DNA of 64,000 bases, taken from NCBI RefSeq assembly GCF_028009165.1, contig NC_079245.1:868001-932000 (forward strand). Reading direction: 5' to 3'. The position numbers were made by a program, and so were the translations under genes. Every line of letters starts with the position of its first letter. Within the stretch, counting starts at the first letter, position 1. Under the pieces are notes generated by a model. The model was not told where the DNA came from. It did not search any database and saw only the letters and a list, made by a program, of their open reading frames with translations. Shown piece after piece: positions 32,430 through 43,100 of this stretch. Source of the stretch: Akanthomyces muscarius (taxonomy: Eukaryota; Ascomycota; Sordariomycetes; Hypocreales; Cordycipitaceae).

Positions 32430-35400
32430 ATGGCTGAAGCATACAGCTTCGCAGGCCATACATATGGCGATGCCGGAGTCCTGTCATATCGCCTGGCTGA
32501 TCACAGCCTGGGAGACCACATTGGCAGCTTAGACTCATCTCGGCACACCGACAAAGGTTAGGCGCACTGCACGCCGTATTTACTCAACCACTAATCTTTC
32601 CGCAGAGCCTCGATTCTCTCTGGTCGGCGCATCTGCTGAGCTCTACCCACCATCCAAGTCAGCCCAGCCCAGCGCAAGCTCTGATTTATGGCGCATTCGC
32701 CGAGAGCAACATCGATGGCTCATCAAGTCCCATCCCGAAGCAGCCATGGGCAATTTTGCGTTTCAGGAGCCGCTTCGTGAGGACATGACCAAGTTCAAGA
32801 CGCAAGAGACGTTTACCAGCGCTGGCTCATTACTTGCCATTGGGTCCATGCCAACTGTGTCTGGTCGCCAAGACACGAAAAAGCCCGTTCCATTTTTGGC
32901 TTCTGCAACAGGGGAATCCGGTGAATCTCTCCGTGTGACTGTCGCGGATCAGACGGCGTGGGAGTGGGGAGATGGCAACGATGCTTCGTTGCAGCTCTCC
33001 GTCATCGACCCTCTGCAGAGTGAGAGAGAAATATCATGGGCTACTGACGGTCTCCCCATCACGCAGGTCAAATATGCAGAAGGTCTTTCGAACCAGGTCA
33101 ATGTACGATGGCTACTAGTTCAAAAGGGCACCTCAACGACCATACTCCAGCCGGAGCACCACCCTGTACCGATTACCGAGACTCAAATCATGGATGGCTC
33201 CATCACAGGCAACTCGGCATCGCTGGTCAAAGCAAACCCAATCTTGAGGCTGCACCACACCGACACGGGTGGAAATGCCCACGCGGATGTAGTGTTTAGC
33301 CCTGCAGCCTTTGGGCAAGCTCCTCTTCTCGCTTTGATAGACGAATGCGGCTTCTGGAGCATCTGGGATCTTATGGGAACCTATAGAATCGACATAAACA
33401 GCGTCAGAGTCATGCTGCGAGCATGTGGGCAAATCAATACTGGTCCACTCGACGAATTCCCTGCCCAGCATAAATATCCAGCTGAAAAGCATGGGCTCAT
33501 TGTAGTCTGCAAACCAATGGACGCTATGCTAGATCCATTGGAAACAGACACACGCGCAGGCTCTACTAGGTGGCCGGCGCCAGTTCTTCTTATGTGGAGA
33601 GCTGACCAGCTTCAGGCAGTGAACATGCATTCAGCCACAGTGGTATCACCTTTGAGGAGATTTTGGGCACCGGAAGGCAAAAACAATCGGATTGCTGATG
33701 TGCAGAACTGTCCTAGTACCGAGAGTCGTGTCTTTATATTGACCGAGAAAAGCCTCGTATGGGCTGAAATCCGACAGGAGCAGGAATATCCCACAGTTCT
33801 TGCCAGCATATCTCACGTTGGGGGCGGATCATCACTGCCAAAGATGACGACTTGTGCTTTAGACGATGGCACAGCCATGGTTTTCACATTGTGCACCAAG
33901 ACAAGTCAGTTGTCAGTGTACTGGTTCAAAGCTAGGGCAGGCGGCCCCGTGCGCTGGCATAGACATGTCACCTCACTTCCCAGCGCAAACGACGTTTCAC
34001 GGCCCTCGCATATCTCCCAAATGACTGTCACGCCACTGTCTCTCGATCTCTCTGATAACAAATACCCATCTGGCTTGGGAGCTCAATACAAACGCGCCGG
34101 AGTACAATTTTTCCAGGTCAACGTTTTGTTTGATGATTTAAGTCTCCGATACGGCATCTATACGACCATGTACGCTCCTGGGCAAGATATCGTACTGCCC
34201 ACGAAACGGCTGGCTTGGTCGATGACGGAACAGCAACGACAATGGAAGAAAAGACGAGATCATTTCCTGCAACACTTTGAAACCACTTTTGTCCTGCCTG
34301 ATGGCATGACGGAAAAGGGATTGGCGTCAGCTCTGCAGCGTCGTAATGCTGGAGAAGATGAACTGGTTGGCCACAAAGAGCCAGAAGTCAAGGTTCCGCA
34401 ACCGGTGAGGCTAGATATGGAGAGACTTTGCCGGTCTATTGGCCGCACGTTGGCGGAAACACAGCGGGCGGGCCCCAAGGGTCTCCCCAGAGATTTGTTT
34501 GACGCCATACTGGACATGTTTAATCACAGTGAGCTGGGAAGCCGGGCTCCGTTGGCGACCTGGTACGTGGTTATCAGCTACAAGCGCAAACACAGCTAAC
34601 ATGATGCAGGCACCAGCTTGCAGAAGCAGTGGGTGACGACGCTGAACTCGACGACGTCAGCAACGGCATGGAAACGGAAATAGAAAGGCTGTTTGATGCT
34701 ACCGACGAGAATAAACAGGTCCCTCAGCTTCGTCGCTTCACTGACAGGGAGCCAGCAGATGGGTTGGTCGGCTTCGCATACCTATTTCACGAATATTGCA
34801 ACTTCTGGCTTGATTCTCCTGACTCTCGCGTATCAGATGAGGTTCAGGAGCAGCGAAAAGTTTGGATAGCTGAGGTGGCGCGGAATATGCTCCTCTCCAG
34901 CTACGGTGTCCTGGTACAAGACATTTCCATTTTTGGTCCTCAGAACCTGGAGGTCTCGCAACGGTCACGCAGGGAACCTGCAAGCTCGGCTATGCTCACG
35001 TCCTCGCCCCGCAGCTCACAGCCTTCTCAAGTACCATCTGAGCCCAATAATGGCGGCGGCGGGGCCATCTCTAGGCTCTTTTTATTAGCCCCGTCACTGG
35101 CTACTGCGGAACTTGCCTCGTCAAAACCTCACAGTCTGCTGTCGTACTGGCCTGCTGAGCGTGGCCACGATCCTGAACGCTACGTGTCGACAGTAGCCGT
35201 CGCCTCGGACGACAAGTTCAGAGAGGCGCGAGACAGGCTGCAGCGGAAGGAGGCGCGGCGGAGGTCCCATGTAGATAAATTTCGGCGACAGTCGATGATG
35301 CGCCCGAGCATGGGGCGCGAGCATGAGGACGAGGCTATGGGCTCCTCGCCAGGTCCTATGCGCGTACAGGTCATGTCGAGTCAGGCAGGGCCAAGCTCGT

Positions 35401-35513
35401 CCCAGACGCAGGCGCCATCAATGCCGCCTCTGACCATGAGCCAGCCTGTCTCTGGCGCGTTTGGCGCGCGAAAGAAGAAGACCAAGCCAAAACGGAAGAG
35501 TGGCTTCAGATAG
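32430..35513 (+). CDS. rrn6: RNA polymerase I initiation factor Rrn6-like protein
   Basis: Component of the core factor that recruits Pol I to the rDNA promoter. Exons 32430-32556, 32606-34562 and 34610-35513 give 995 residues. Exon 1 encodes MAEAYSFAGHTYGDAG. The junction to exon 2 gives KEPRFSLVGASAELYPPSK. The motif RWLIKSHPEAAMGN marks the N-terminal conserved part of fungal Rrn6, followed by a region of repeated beta-strand blocks such as APLLALIDECGFWSIWDLMG. The third exon begins HQLAEAVGDDAELDD. The C-terminus is Ser/Gln-rich and ends in the basic segment KKKTKPKRKSGFR, typical of the family. The call rests on overall architecture and the conserved end motifs. Confidence 0.88.
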
Positions 35514-35813
35514 CTGCATATTGTCCTCTTCTGCATTATTTTATATTGTAATCATGATATTGCATCGCAATTGCTCAATTACTTGATCGTGCGATTTTTC
35601 ATGTGCATGCATTGGCCGTTTGTCGTGGGCTTGCCTGTGGTGGGGCAGACATGACTTCATAGGACGTTAGGCAAGTAGCTTTGTACCTTGATTGCACACA
35701 TCATCAGACAACTTTGACAAATCTATTCAATTAAGCCGTCGAGAGCAGAGGGTCTCCCAATATATATAAGAAAGAAACAGCCCTGTCCCGTCCTAAAGGG
35801 ATTGTCACCGAAC
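35514..35813. other. Intergenic region between rrn6 and the PITH gene
   Basis: Three hundred bases, tandem orientation. The left half is AT-rich and is presumably the rrn6 3' UTR; a TATATATA element at 35760-35767 lies about 45 bases before the PITH start codon. Nothing else is seen. Confidence 0.45.
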
Positions 35814-36613
35814 ATGTCGCACTCGCATTCGCACTGCCACGACGAGCACGGTGGCCACGACCACGAGCATGACCACTCAGATGATATCACGCCGGCGCTG
35901 CAGTCGTCGCTGTACGAGCAAATCAATTTTGACGAGATTGTCACCCTAAACGAGGCCCAAAGAGATGCCGGCAAGGCCATTGTCAAGAAGACGTGGATGG
36001 AGCGGCTCGACCTGAGCCCGGAGCTTGAGAGCGACGCTGACGAGCAACTTCTCATGACGGTCCCGTAAGGCCTCCCCCAAAGCCACATCCCCCAAAGCCA
36101 CATCCCCCAAAGCCACCCCTTCTTTTTAGAGAAAGCCTTTTCTTTTCCGTTGATATCTCTGGTCTTTTATAACTGACGCAGAACCACAGCTTCACGGCCC
36201 AGGTCAAGCTGCACGCCATCCTGCTCCGCACATCCCCCGCCGCGTGCGCCCCCAAGACGCTCAACCTCTTTGTCAACCAGGAGAGCCTCGACTTTGAGGC
36301 GGCCGAGGAGGCGGACCCTGTGCAGCGTTTGGAGCTGGCGCAGACTTCGGACGTGCAGGAGATTCCCGTCAAGCGCGCGCTGTTTGGGAAGGTGCAGCGG
36401 CTGAGCCTCTTCTTCGCCGACAACTTTGGCGACGGCGACGAGGACGTGACGCGGATCAGCTACGTCGGCTTCAAGGGCGAGTGGACGAGGCTGGGCAAGG
36501 CGCCGACGAACATCATATACGAGGCGGCGGCGCAGCCGGGCGACCACAAGGTCAAGGGCACGAATGTGAATGCGATGGGTAGTGGCATTGGAGGACGCGG
36601 ACCGGGAGCGTAG
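35814..36613 (+). CDS. PITH domain-containing protein
   Basis: Orthologue of PITHD1-type proteins; the PITH domain is the proteasome-interacting domain of thioredoxin-like TXNL1. Exons 35814-36064 and 36190-36613 give 224 residues. The N-terminus is His-rich (MSHSHSHCHDEHGGHDHEHDH), which could bind metal. The PITH domain starts at about residue 30 (LYEQINFDEIVTLNEAQ). The exon junction gives MTVPFTAQVKLHAILLRT, with the acceptor chosen at CCACAG because it alone keeps frame. The C-terminal core includes FADNFGDGDEDVTRISYVGF and KGEWTRLGKAPTNIIYEAAA, matching the family end. The intron contains a short tandem repeat. It is convergent with the YrdC gene. Confidence 0.93.
36074..36115. repeat. 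15-bp tandem repeat inside the PITH-gene intron
   Basis: Two perfect copies of CCCCCAAAGCCACAT and a partial third, directly downstream of the splice donor at 36065. It lies within an intron and does not affect the frame. Confidence 0.9.
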
Positions 36614-36781
36614 ACGGGGGGTAAGTGGTGAGGTCTGGCGATACAACTGACGTGAAATCCTGTTGACAAAACAAATAAAGACAAAATTACGTGAATTTAT
36701 TTTGAGTCGGAAACTTTGGTTGAAGTGCTTAGATTGGCGCTGTCTTTAAAGGCAAGCGGATGGGTACCTGAGGGAGTGCTC

Positions 36782-37504
36782 TCACTCAAAGCTGCCACCT
36801 GCTTCTTCCAACAGCTGCGGAAACCATCTCTTCGCCCTGTCCACGAAGACCTCATACGCCACTCCCTTGCGCAAGACGCGCATGTTCTCCGCGTCAAAAT
36901 TCACCGCCCCCGAGCCGTACGTGTGCCATTTTTGTAAGCCGTAGTCCACCACGAGGTCCGCGTGCGCCAGCACCTCATCCCCTACATCCGCTACCCTGAA
37001 GCGCTGCCCCTGGCCCGTCGCATTCGCCGACGTCCCAAACACGAGCATGCTCTCCTCCTCGCACAGCCTAACTAACTCGCGACAAAATGGCCCCTCGGGG
37101 ATCACGACGCAGACCGTGTTGCCCTTGGTGACTTGGTCCAGCGTGGCCGCGTCCAGCGCAGCAAGGTGCGGGTGGAGGTTGTCTGCGTCAAAGGGCGCCA
37201 CGATGCCGACCATCATGCCCATCTCCTCGGTCATGACGCGCGTAAAGGCAAACCTGGCGGAGGGGAGCACGTGGATCGCGCGGTGCTGGGCGTAGGTGCC
37301 GAGGATGCCAATGTTGTGCGTCTGGTGGCGGCCCTTGGCGGCAAAGATGCGCTGGATGCCGGTGGGCGTGCTGGTGAGGAGCGCGTAGCCGACGTCGGTT
37401 GGGGCGACGATGAGACCGCCGTCCTTGAGGATCTGGAAGGCTTGCGCGGCGTCGTGGGAGACGTTTGGCAGCGTACCCGGTTCGGGGATGATGCGTGGCG
37501 CCAT
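36782..37504 (-). CDS. YrdC/Sua5-like domain protein
   Basis: Single-domain protein of 240 residues with the YrdC fold used by threonylcarbamoyl-AMP synthases (first step of the tRNA t6A modification). Visible blocks are AFQILKDGGLIVAPTDVGYALLTS, then GIQRIFAAKGRHQTHNIGIL, GNTVCVVIPEGPFCRELVRL and FGTSANATGQGQRF, corresponding to the conserved P-T-D-T-x-Y, K-x-R and S-A-N-x-[ST]-G motifs. P-T-D-V-G-Y and K-G-R-H-Q deviate from the canonical sequence. The Sua5 C-terminal domain is absent, so this is a stand-alone YrdC paralogue and not clearly the t6A enzyme. The start is ATG 37504 (MAPRIIPEPG). It is divergent from the mitochondrial uL3 gene. Confidence 0.87.
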   Translation of the reverse strand: MAPRIIPEPGTLPNVSHDAAQAFQILKDGGLIVAPTDVGYALLTSTPTGIQRIFAAKGRHQTHNIGILGTYAQHRAIHVLPSARFAFTRVMTEEMGMMVGIVAPFDADNLHPHLAALDAATLDQVTKGNTVCVVIPEGPFCRELVRLCEEESMLVFGTSANATGQGQRFRVADVGDEVLAHADLVVDYGLQKWHTYGSGAVNFDAENMRVLRKGVAYEVFVDRAKRWFPQLLEEAGGSFE

Positions 37505-38191
37505 GGTATTGTGAAGAGGGGCAATATATAGCTTTATATGCAGCTTCGTGGAAGAAGCTGCAGGTAAAGGTGTCAAATATACAAACGTCTCACTTTATAT
37601 GATGCTAAAATAGTCAAACCACGTACTGACGTCGATTTTATGCATTTCAAATTCGCGTCTTTGCAGATCTGTCCCAGCAAGCCATGATGATGCCCCCGCT
37701 GGTTCGAAAAACGTTACCGGATTTAGTAAAAGAAATCACGCCCATTAGCAAATCATCGTGCCTAGCTGCCGTGGGTATAAGCCATGTTCCGCGGAGTTCG
37801 GATGGTGTAGTGTTCAAGAAACGAGACCAAGTTAGCGCATGTCGTAAGTGGCCCTCAGGACAGCACTTGATGTGTAATGTACATCAAGTTCAATCAGTCC
37901 GCGTATGACACGACCACTCTACCTTTTTCTTTTTTCAATGTTGTTGTGAGTAGATAAAGGGTACATACAATATATTGAGGAAGATCAAAATTTAACTCTC
38001 TGCAATTTCATCATTTAATGTGCAGCCTTGACTTCTGATACTTCGTGGTGCTGGGAGGCTCAGTGGGTCTGTCAAGCCAGGGGTGCACGTGACAGAAAAA
38101 GATGGCTTCCTGCCGCCAACATTTCAGCATCTCGAAACGAAAGTCGTAGTCAACTCACGTCCATTGAACTTTCCACACACCCTCACAGACG
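37505..38191. promoter_or_regulatory. Divergent intergenic region, YrdC gene / uL3m gene
   Basis: About 690 bases. A 74-codon frame at 37684-37908 has no recognisable features. The region is AT-rich in 37560-38010. It holds the two promoters. Confidence 0.45.
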
Positions 38192-39199
38192 ATGCAGCTC
38201 CGTCTACCGATACTGGTCGCCCTCCCGCGGGTCACGCCCGCCCGCCCCGACACCGGCCGCCGGCTGCTGCTGCCCCTGACGCCCACCCGTGGCATCAAGT
38301 ACGGCTGGGCGACAGCGCCGCCGCGCTCCAAGCCGCGACGATTCAACCAGGTCAACTCGGGCCTCCCCACGCCGACGACCGGCCCTGCCGCGGCGCTCAA
38401 GCGACGCGAGAACACGACACCGCACCGCGCGGGCGTGTTGGCCATCAAAAAGGGCATGACGAGCATGTTTGTCGGCAAGGCGCGCGTGCCGTGCACGGTG
38501 CTGCAGCTCGACCAGGTGCAGGTCGTGGCCAACAAGACGCGCGCGCGCCACGGCTACTGGGCCGTGCAGGTCGGCCACGGGGCCAAGAACCCGCGCGGCC
38601 TCACCGGGCCTCTGCTCGGCTACTACGAGGCGAAAGGCATCGCGCCCAAGGCCGCGCTGCACGAGTTCAAGGTCCGCGACGAGGAGGGCCTGCTGCCCGT
38701 CGGCGTGCAGCTCCAGCCCGACTGGTTCCGCGTCGGCCAGTATGTCGACGCCCGCGCGCAGTCCCGCGGCATGGGCTTTGCGGGCGGCATGAAGCGCCAC
38801 GGCTTCGCCGGCCAGGAGGCGTCGCACGGAAACTCGCTCAACCACCGCACGATTGGTACCACGGGTCCCTCGCAGGGCAGCGGTAGCCGAGTCTTGCCCG
38901 GCAAGAAGATGCCCGGGCGCATGGGGTTCGAGCACGTCACGGTGCAGAACTTGAAGGTGCTCAAGGTGGATAATGAGCTGGGCGTGGTGCTGGTCAGTGG
39001 CCCCGTGCCGGGCCCCAAGGGCCGCGTCATTCAGCTGCAGGACTCCAAGAAGCGCAAGGCGCCCAGCAAGCCTTTCCGCGAGAGCGCGGTGGAGCTGGTC
39101 AAAGAGAGACATCCGGATGCCGAGGCCAAGCTGCAGCAGGCGAGGGAGATGCACATGGAGCTCAGGGAGGAGCGCAGAGCGCACAACGCCGAGTTGTAA
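38192..39199 (+). CDS. mrpl9: Mitochondrial large ribosomal subunit protein uL3m
   Basis: Structural protein of the mitochondrial large ribosomal subunit, 335 residues, intronless. The N-terminus (MQLRLPILVALPRVTPARPD then TGRRLLL) is Arg-rich and lacks acidic residues, as expected for a matrix-targeting sequence. The uL3 core starts near RAGVLAIKKGMTSMFVG and contains GFAGGMKRHGF, GSGSRVLPGKKMPGRMGFEH and VVLVSGPVPGPKGRVIQL, all highly conserved in L3 proteins. A charged C-terminal extension follows (AEAKLQQAREMHMELREERR). Codon use is strongly GC-biased, which also creates long meaningless open frames on the opposite strand. Confidence 0.96.
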   Translation: MQLRLPILVALPRVTPARPDTGRRLLLPLTPTRGIKYGWATAPPRSKPRRFNQVNSGLPTPTTGPAAALKRRENTTPHRAGVLAIKKGMTSMFVGKARVPCTVLQLDQVQVVANKTRARHGYWAVQVGHGAKNPRGLTGPLLGYYEAKGIAPKAALHEFKVRDEEGLLPVGVQLQPDWFRVGQYVDARAQSRGMGFAGGMKRHGFAGQEASHGNSLNHRTIGTTGPSQGSGSRVLPGKKMPGRMGFEHVTVQNLKVLKVDNELGVVLVSGPVPGPKGRVIQLQDSKKRKAPSKPFRESAVELVKERHPDAEAKLQQAREMHMELREERRAHNAEL

Positions 39200-39420
39200 G
39201 GAACAGCAAAAAGAGCAATGAGTGTGGACTGGCATTGATGTAAAAACAAAACTCCTCATTTGTGAAGCGGACTTTTTTAATTACTTGTATTTATAGATGT
39301 ACACATGAATTGATAAACTATTGTACAGTTGTCGTTAATTACTTCCACCAAACTAAATGCCCGACGCTAAGCAGAGATTGTGTTTTGTGTATAAAATGCT
39401 CCCTCCGTTTCTTTTCTTGT

Positions 39421-40174
39421 CTATTTATTCAGCGCACCCTGCTGTCTGAAACCCCTCTGGACAGCCTCCTCGTCCAGCGCCGGCGACGGCGGTAGCGTGT
39501 CGTCCGCGAGCAGGCTCTTGAAGGGGTCGCCCTCGTCCAACAGGTCGATCCACTGCCCGTCCTCGGTGCGGAGGCTCCATTCCGACGTCTCAAACAGGCT
39601 CCGGCTGGTGGGCCTTCGGCTGGTGAAGCGCATGACGGCGGTGCCCTTGGTGCCGCGGACCGAGAAGCTAATGTCGATGCGGCCCTGCATCTGGTTCATC
39701 TCGCCGCCGATCCAGGGGATCTGGTGCTTGAAGTAGATTTCGTCGCCGAGGACGGCGCGGGCTTTCGGCGAGGTGCGCAGCGCGTAGAGCGTCGAGGATA
39801 TGACGGGCGAGGAGGACTTTTGGTAGTTGAAAATGGCAAAGGACGAGGCGGCGACGAGCAGCGCAAAGAGCGGCAGCGTGCGGCCCCAGCGGAAGCCGAC
39901 CTGGGAGAGGTCTAAAGGGGACAGCAACGGGTTAGCAGATGAGAGGGGAGAGAAAAGGGGTGGAAGACATACCGGGCAGCTCGCGGTCGGCGCGGCGAGC
40001 CATGAGAGGGCCGTCGCCGGCTTTAGGCGCAGGCGTGTTCCATCGCTTCTGCTGGGCGTGGCGGTTGCGCAGGCACGAGCGGCTGGCGGCGGCGGCGGCG
40101 GAGGAGGCCTGCTCAGCGCGGAGAAAGCTTGCGACGGTGCGCTGCCGCAGCATTGATGAGGCTCGCGAGGTCAT
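39421..40174 (-). CDS. coa1: Cytochrome c oxidase assembly factor Coa1
   Basis: Inner-membrane assembly factor for complex IV acting on early Cox1 intermediates. Exons 40174-39973 and 39911-39421 give 230 residues. The N-terminus (MTSRASSMLRQRTVASFLRA) is an Arg/Ser-rich presequence. One membrane helix is visible (TLPLFALLVAASSFAIFNY), followed by the intermembrane-space Coa1/Tim21-like domain with ALRTSPKARAVLGDEIYF, WIGGEMNQMQGRIDISFSV and GTKGTAVMRFTSRRP. The junction joins ELPG to DLSQVGFRWG. It is convergent with uL3m. It is the last conserved gene before the gene-poor right part, and a decayed copy of its 5' end lies at 51311-51597. Confidence 0.93.
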
Positions 40175-43100
40175 TGTGTGAGGTGGTGGTAGGTGGGATT
40201 GTGGCCTGATGTGTTGCGAGGGAAGTGACGCTGAGCAGAATTTCGAGGCAGCGCAGCGCGCCCGGGTGGACCCACGCTGTACTAGACAGCCGCCAGTCGT
40301 CGGCTTCAGGCGCGCCCAAAAAAAGCCGTTTCGTCGTACAGGTTTTGCTTTGCCGCCGACAGTTTCACAGTTGCAATGAGATGTGATCAATTTAATATAT
40401 TCGTACATTTCCTATGTCATCTCATGCCAAGCGAGACTGGGTTTGGGATTATTACTATCTCGCCTTTGACATTTACCACAGGCGGAAAACGACAGCTGGG
40501 TTAAACGTACACCCTGCAGTGTGCCACGCCCCCACCACTCTGCGCAGGTAGGCAGTGTGGCACATGTAAAGGTACTTTGGACGACACTTTCAGCAACTCT
40601 CGGGCGAAGACCGAGAAGAGATCAAAAGGGTATTTCAAGACGGTCGAATCTTTATTGTGGAAAAACTTGAAATTTATTTCACATATGTAAAGGGTGTTTT
40701 TGTCAATGTGCCGACAAACCGTCAAACCGAGTAACAAGCAAACTGTTGGTATCCACGTTGTGTCTTTGCACGTCTTCTTCTTCTTCGTGGGCAATGATAT
40801 GCACACAAGGTCCTATGAGGGTAGATACCAATGGATCTGTGACCTGCGAAGAAGAAGAAATACTCTGCTGTGGTTGCCTACTTGCGCTACAATCGCGGCT
40901 CGTACCCGCTTGTTGCGCCTGTGCTCCCCTGCCCAGCGGGTGACGCTTCCTCTTATCTCGGCCAGCATGCTTCCCTCGCAGATGTTCTTTAATTTTATGG
41001 AGTATGTTGTGTTTCGGGATCCGAGTCTAGACTCTGACTGTCGATCAACTTGGTTGCCTGTGCCCGAGTGGGTGCTCGACTGCCAGGTCAACCAGCCAAG
41101 CACTCTTTGGACAATTCGGCGCAATTCCTCCAGTTCGGTCTCAAGTGGGATGCGTTTACTTTGCGCTTTGCTGCCTCTGCGGTATGTTGCGATGTGGCAG
41201 TTGAGCAGGCGCACGTGTGCCAGTGTCCACGGCATGATTCGCGGGCATGCTAATGTAATCCACCTCCGGACTGGACGAAGCATAAAAAGACCCAGAGTAT
41301 CCAAAAGGCTCTGTAGCTGATGGTATACAGGTTTCATAATAATATCCCGGGGGATGCGACAATGCCTGTGTAGGCTTCCGGAAGTGCTGATGCAAGGCGC
41401 TACACCACAAGCGACAGACGCCCAACCACGCACCCAATGATACATGCCACTGTTCGAGTCAATCAGTCAATCAGGCTTTGCTGATACTTACTCGTACAAG
41501 TTTGTCAGATTATGGGTACCTGGATACAATTTTCAGAGCTCGGGCAGCAGAACGTTCTCCGCTTGTTTAGTCGAATTCCATGCCCGGCTCGTGACTTTAT
41601 CTTATGCGATCGTCCCAATGGCAGAACTGAGCAAAGCATAAGCCCGTGCCATGTTTGAGACAATAACATGCAGTGGTCTACTGCAACAGCTCATCCGGTT
41701 CCAGTGCGCCTTGTCAATTCTGGAGCACAACCTTCTGCAACCAAGTGGTGGCCAGGCCGCAGATCTTCCCTCACCATCCATTGGGTGCAGGCAGAGGAAT
41801 GACGGGCCCGCACCAGTTGCAACGGTGATTGAACTTGATGTCTGTTTCCGAAAGATAACGACAATATAATTTTTGGATCAAAGCAGAAACTTGGCCGGCC
41901 AGTGCACTTTGGACCTACTGAAGTATTTGCGTTCTACAGTCATTGGGGCACTGTGCATTCGCACTGTAGATTCGCAACTTTCTGTCCATGGCTAGATGCG
42001 CAGGCAGACATTTCACGGTCAAAAAAAGTATATCGTTTTATTCTTGTAGTCCTGAAATGATACCTTCGACCGCAAACGGGGCAAAATTCCCTGTTTAATG
42101 AAATGCTACTTCGTGTTAACCACCACAAGCTTCCTGATAAGAGAGTCCGTAAAGCGGCACGAGCCCGCTTCTCGTTGCCACCATGGAACAAGAGCAGTGT
42201 TCGCAACCGCATGCTACGCGTCACCGACATCAATTGCCTGTGCTTGCGACGAGCTGGAGAGTGCGACAATCCCGCTCGCCTGCAGCTGCCCCAGGGCAAT
42301 TCCACGGTCAACACTTGGTGCTGGAATTCTGCGACACCCAACACAGCACGCGGATGTCCATGGCGCGACGGATGGCGATATTGGAGAGCATTTCGCTCAA
42401 CTAACTGCAGCTGAGCAGCACAATGGCGAATAAAGTTAATTTTTGAAGGGTTGCATTGTCTATACAGTGGCGGCTTGAAGAGCTGGGCATTTTGGGCATC
42501 TGTATTCATGCTGTTTCAGCTTGCGGTCTTCGGCGCACATTTGCATTGACTCACGTCGAATTGTGCGTAGTAAATCGCCACAGCCCAACGGATGCATCTA
42601 TACACGACCACGTTCTTCTCGATCTAGCTACAGCGACTCTGCGGCTTTTGAAGCTCATCATCTCGCGTTTTGCTCGCCTGCTACGGGGAACTTGTGTCGA
42701 TACAGGCAGAGCCTGGCTGGCTGTCGCGAGGCCTAATTCAGAGCTCAGCAGTCAAACGTCCAGCTTGGTTCGGACGGTTCTGAATAAGATACATGGACAT
42801 GAAAATCTCCACAGACAGTATTTGAGCGACACGGCGACACTTCCGTATCACCGACTGCAGCTTACCGTCGTCGCATGCTGCTGTAGTGCCAGAAGAGCCG
42901 GCTACGAGGGCGGGCGTGCATACTGTCGGCTGGGGATAAATGTGTCGCTTGAAGCATAAGCATAGCTGATAAAGGTTGGTACTCCTTGGATATAAGATAG
43001 CAATGATCGCTCATTCGGCAAGATATGATGAGAGGAATCGCTAGGCTCGGCAGATAGTCTGTCGCATGACCTGGTGCTGTGGCCACTGTATGCAACGCTA

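Noticed and set aside
38204..39259. A 351-codon minus-strand open frame
   Set aside because: Antisense to mitochondrial uL3; a by-product of strong GC third-position bias.
40813..41445. A 210-codon minus-strand open frame with a helix-like segment
   Set aside because: No domain, splice or promoter support; competing frames on the plus strand are equally long.
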